The notes below the pieces were generated by a model. That model saw nothing but the letters and a program-made list of their open reading frames with translations, ran no database searches and was not told where the DNA came from. Below are positions 4,753 through 5,238 of a stretch of 5,238 nucleotides of DNA, piece after piece. Source of the stretch: an uncultured Propionibacteriaceae bacterium. GTDB taxonomy: Bacteria > Actinomycetota > Actinomycetes > Propionibacteriales > Propionibacteriaceae. Numbering within the stretch: the first letter of the stretch is position 1; each line of letters begins with the position of its first letter. Where the stretch lies: NCBI GenBank assembly GCA_936941515.1, contig CAKZJI010000023.1:1-5238 (forward strand), in the 5' to 3' direction. The position numbers were made by a program, and so were the translations under genes.

Positions 4753-5238
4753 TCAGTTCTTGGGGACGAAGGCGAAGACTCGGGTTGGGAAGCCGGTGCC
4801 GCCCGCGATGCGCGGCACGCCCACCGCGATGACTGAGCCCGTGGGCGGCAGCTGGTCGATGTTCACCAGGTTCTCCAGATGCCACAGGCCTGCGGGGTGG
4901 GAGACGTCGCGGTGAACCGGGAAGTCGGGTTTGTCACCGGGATCGATGCCCAGTGTGTCGACACCCAGCCCCACGGCCCCCCGCTCCACGAGTAGGCGAG
5001 CGCCTTCAACACCGAAGCCGGGGAACTTGAGGTCAGTGGCGCCTTTGCTGCCCGCGTAGGTCAGGGCGTCGGTTTTGCGTCCGGCCCAGCCCGAGTGCAT
5101 CAGCACTGCGCTGCCGGCGGGGATGAGGCCATGCGCGGCCTCGAATGCCTCAATGTCCGATGGCTCAATTACGGCGTTCGGGTTGTCGGCGGCCTTGGCG
5201 GTGATATCGATGACGACGGCGGGAACCACGAGATCGTC
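4753..5238 (-). CDS. Cyclase-family (kynurenine formamidase / isatin hydrolase-like) hydrolase, partial
   Basis: The frame stays open to the right window edge, so the N-terminus is missing; only the last 161 or so codons are here. The internal GTG at 5229 is not the start, because conserved sequence (DDLVVPAVVIDI) runs through it. Recognisable blocks of the cyclase family (PF04199 type) are PAVVIDI, AGSAVLMHSGW, LKFPGFGVEGARLLVE, GLGVDTLGIDPG, FPVHR, WHLENLVNIDQLP and GTGFPTRVFAFVP. Members are Mn2+/Zn2+-dependent amidohydrolases that open cyclic amides or cleave N-formyl groups. The diagnostic HxGTHxDxP metal motif lies in the missing N-terminal part. It is the most upstream visible gene of the leftward operon; its promoter is off the window. 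Which substrate it uses cannot be told. Confidence 0.88.
   Translation of the reverse strand, partial: DDLVVPAVVIDITAKAADNPNAVIEPSDIEAFEAAHGLIPAGSAVLMHSGWAGRKTDALTYAGSKGATDLKFPGFGVEGARLLVERGAVGLGVDTLGIDPGDKPDFPVHRDVSHPAGLWHLENLVNIDQLPPTGSVIAVGVPRIAGGTGFPTRVFAFVPKN

Noticed and set aside
4325..4885. N-terminal extension of the SDR protein
   Set aside because: The extension is low-complexity shadow sequence over the AhpD-like gene; the ATG at 4324 has GGAGG and precedes the Rossmann motif by the normal distance.

Overview
The window is high-GC DNA. GroEL of the actinobacterial GroEL1 type, hairpin terminators without U-tracts and tightly packed genes suggest an actinomycete. Propionibacteriaceae or a relative is possible, but the sequence alone does not settle the genus.

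Left part (1-1722, + strand). The window opens on the last six codons and stop of a groEL gene that lies mostly off the left edge, followed by its hairpin terminator. Next is a complete VapBC-type toxin-antitoxin pair (vapB 135-401, vapC 398-799). After it comes a second, broken groEL copy: about 300 bp of rearranged, frame-shifted remnant (from about 889), then an intact reading frame for the GroEL C-terminal third ending at 1588. This copy ends with the same last codons and the same terminator as the window start, giving a 72-bp direct repeat (1-72 and 1567-1638) with one mismatch. The toxin-antitoxin pair therefore sits between two copies of the groEL 3' end.

Middle part (1723-2470, - strand). 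A second, unrelated toxin-antitoxin pair lies here: a ribbon-helix-helix-like antitoxin (2100-2363) and a PIN-domain toxin (1723-2103). A perfect 9-bp inverted repeat with a -10-like element in its spacer lies just upstream and is the likely autoregulatory operator. A GC-rich hairpin separates the pair from the next operon.

Right part (2470-5238, - strand). Four closely spaced genes run leftward: a cyclase/kynurenine-formamidase-like hydrolase (N-terminus off the window), an AhpD/carboxymuconolactone-decarboxylase-like protein, an SDR protein without the usual YxxxK catalytic pair, and a branched-chain aminotransferase. Spacings of 12 and 11 nt and an 8-bp overlap argue for one transcript. 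Together they look like a catabolic or amino/keto-acid converting set of unknown substrate.

The least ordinary points are the groEL 3' duplication enclosing a toxin-antitoxin module, the SDR with altered active site, an in-frame A-AAA-AAG tract in the second antitoxin, and the gene combination of the right-hand operon. I saw no integrase, transposase, CRISPR array, tRNA or rRNA.
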